Shown here: piece after piece, positions 5,818 through 6,344 of the stretch
Layout of the letters: each line of letters begins with the position of its first letter
How positions within the stretch are numbered: the stretch's first letter is position 1
Source of the DNA: Kangiellaceae bacterium
GTDB taxonomy: Bacteria > Pseudomonadota > Gammaproteobacteria > Enterobacterales > Kangiellaceae
Assembly: GCA_030590405.1 (NCBI GenBank)
Contig: JAUUYO010000195.1
Coordinates: forward strand, 1-6,344
Reading direction: 5' to 3'
Length of the DNA: 6,344 nt
Position numbers and translations under genes: made by a program
The notes under the pieces: generated by a model
What the model saw: the letters and a program-made list of their open reading frames with translations, nothing else
What the model was told of the DNA's origin: nothing
The model's database searches: none

Positions 5818-5844
5818 AAAGCCGGTACTTTTACCGGCTTTTTT
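5818..5844 (+). terminator. Rho-independent terminator of glnA
   Basis: GCCGGTA (5821-5827) pairs with TACCGGC (5832-5838) around a CTTT loop. Flanking AAA/TTT extends the stem to 10 bp, and a run of six Ts (5839-5844) follows, then G and three more Ts. The stem starts 45 bases after the glnA stop. This is a textbook intrinsic terminator, so the next gene needs its own promoter. Confidence 0.92.
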
Positions 5845-5892
5845 GTTTGCCCAGGGCGTAGGTAAAAAAAGCAGGCGCTCCAGGCAAGGAAG

Positions 5893-5990
5893 GTGACAGT
5901 TTTTTTGCTCCTGCAAAAACTGCATACATCATACCCATGTGGATAAGCGGGATGCGGAAGCTTTATGTTCAGAGATGGACAATCTGTCAC
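5893..5990. repeat. Structured segment bounded by a 7-bp inverted repeat
   Basis: GTGACAG (5893-5899) and CTGTCAC (5984-5990) are perfect inverted copies enclosing 84 bases. Just inside the left arm, and sharing its last three bases, is an imperfect hairpin. CAGTTTTT (5897-5904) pairs with AAAAACTG (5915-5922), with a 2-base bulge, an inner GC/GC pair and a TCCT loop. This suggests a small intergenic repeat element or a structured RNA, but no family is recognised. Confidence 0.35.
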
Positions 5991-6008
5991 ATATAAAATT
6001 AAGACCGC

Positions 6009-6036
6009 TTGATGAAATCCTGTAAACGCTTATACT
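6009..6036 (+). promoter_or_regulatory. Sigma-70 promoter for the DUF4124 gene
   Basis: TTGATG (6009-6014) and TATACT (6031-6036) are separated by 16 bases. They match four and five of six consensus bases. The predicted start near 6043 leaves a leader of about 45 bases. It lies after the glnA terminator, which fits independent transcription of the next gene. Confidence 0.5.
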
Positions 6037-6088
6037 ATGAGTATTATTAAGAATAACTCGTATTAATTATCTTTTATAGGATTGGCTT

Positions 6089-6344
6089 ATGCGATATTTA
6101 AAATCCCGCCAGTTGTTGACTTTGCTCAGCTGTTTAGTTTTGTTGTTAAGTCACTCAGTTTTTTCTGAAGAGACTAAACAGTCTGAAACGTCACAAAAAA
6201 CCGAAAAAACTAAAAAGCTTTATCGTGTGATAGACAAAAACGGTAATGTTTCCTTTTCGGATACGCCTTCTCCTGGCGCGAAGGAAGTCGTATTGAAAGA
6301 GGTCCCTTCCATGAATTTAACGCCTCCAAAAATTAATTTTGAAG
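6089..6344 (+). CDS. Secreted DUF4124-domain protein (partial, 5' end)
   Basis: The first 85 residues are visible; the gene continues past the window. Residues 1-25 form a Sec signal peptide: basic MRYLKSR, a leucine-rich core, and a likely signal peptidase I cut after HSVFS. A cysteine at position 15 lies inside the core, too early for a normal lipobox. A polar Lys/Glu/Thr linker (26-44) leads into the DUF4124 signature LYRVIDKNGNVSFSDTPSPGAKEV, a small periplasmic domain of unknown function. AGGA (6078-6081) lies 7 bases before the ATG. Genes of this type commonly sit between glnA and ntrBC in Gammaproteobacteria, so ntrB may follow. Family assignment is good; the role is unknown. Confidence 0.85.
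   Translation, partial: MRYLKSRQLLTLLSCLVLLLSHSVFSEETKQSETSQKTEKTKKLYRVIDKNGNVSFSDTPSPGAKEVVLKEVPSMNLTPPKINFE

Larger units (their letters stand above)
5773..6088. other. 316-base gap between glnA and the DUF4124 gene
   Basis: It contains the glnA terminator, then a segment (about 5850-5990) that looks more structured and more GC-rich than its flanks, and then the promoter and ribosome site of the DUF4124 gene. Minus-strand frames across the segment stay open, but none has a ribosome site or recognisable homology, and they run across the glnA terminator. I see no supportable gene here. Confidence 0.7.

Noticed and set aside
5760..5990. Minus-strand reading frames of 75-76 codons after glnA, and a 35-codon frame at 5831-5938
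   Set aside because: They cross the glnA terminator (two also run into the end of glnA), lack ribosome sites, and resemble no known protein; they are reported only as part of an unexplained structured segment.
1..6344. CRISPR array, tRNA, rRNA, toxin-antitoxin or phage-defence genes
   Set aside because: No regularly spaced repeats, no tRNA or rRNA segments recognised, and no defence-family motifs on either strand.

Overview
The window looks like chromosomal housekeeping DNA from a low-to-mid GC gammaproteobacterium. The evidence is a PyrC and a GlnA that align closely with the Escherichia coli proteins, an E. coli-like arrangement of paired NtrC sites and a sigma-54 promoter before glnA, and a DUF4124 gene after glnA, an order common in non-enteric Gammaproteobacteria. 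Genus cannot be fixed from the sequence alone. Identifications rest on remembered family sequences and motifs; no search was run.

Layout: bases 1-81 hold the probable 3' end of an unidentified plus-strand gene. A 166-base leader precedes pyrC (248-1282, +). pyrC converges tail to tail with a YdiI/MenI-type hotdog thioesterase gene (1292-1720, -), leaving a 9-base gap that carries an inverted repeat. Upstream of the thioesterase on the same strand, 83 bases away, is a membrane-bound class III adenylate cyclase (1804-3474, -). An 888-base divergent intergenic region (3475-4362) follows. It holds the cyclase promoter, several palindromes, a 125-130 bp REPIN/MITE-like element at about 3743-3872, and the full nitrogen-regulated control region of glnA. 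Then comes glnA (4363-5772, +) with a strong intrinsic terminator, a 316-base gap with an unexplained structured segment, and the start of a secreted DUF4124 protein (6089 to the window end, +).

Working together: glnA is the central ammonium-assimilation gene. Its control region (two NtrC dyads 31 bp apart, then a perfect -24/-12 element) and its adenylylatable tyrosine indicate both transcriptional (NtrBC) and post-translational (GlnE) control. pyrC is the third step of pyrimidine synthesis and uses carbamoyl groups that derive from glutamine, but nothing in the sequence ties it directly to glnA. The adenylate cyclase joins a periplasmic sensor, HAMP and catalytic domain and keeps all expected catalytic residues, so it probably makes cAMP in response to an extracytoplasmic cue. 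It may be co-transcribed with the thioesterase.

I found no convincing new multi-gene system. The items most worth follow-up are the REPIN/MITE-like element, the structured segment after the glnA terminator, and the palindromes around the cyclase promoter.
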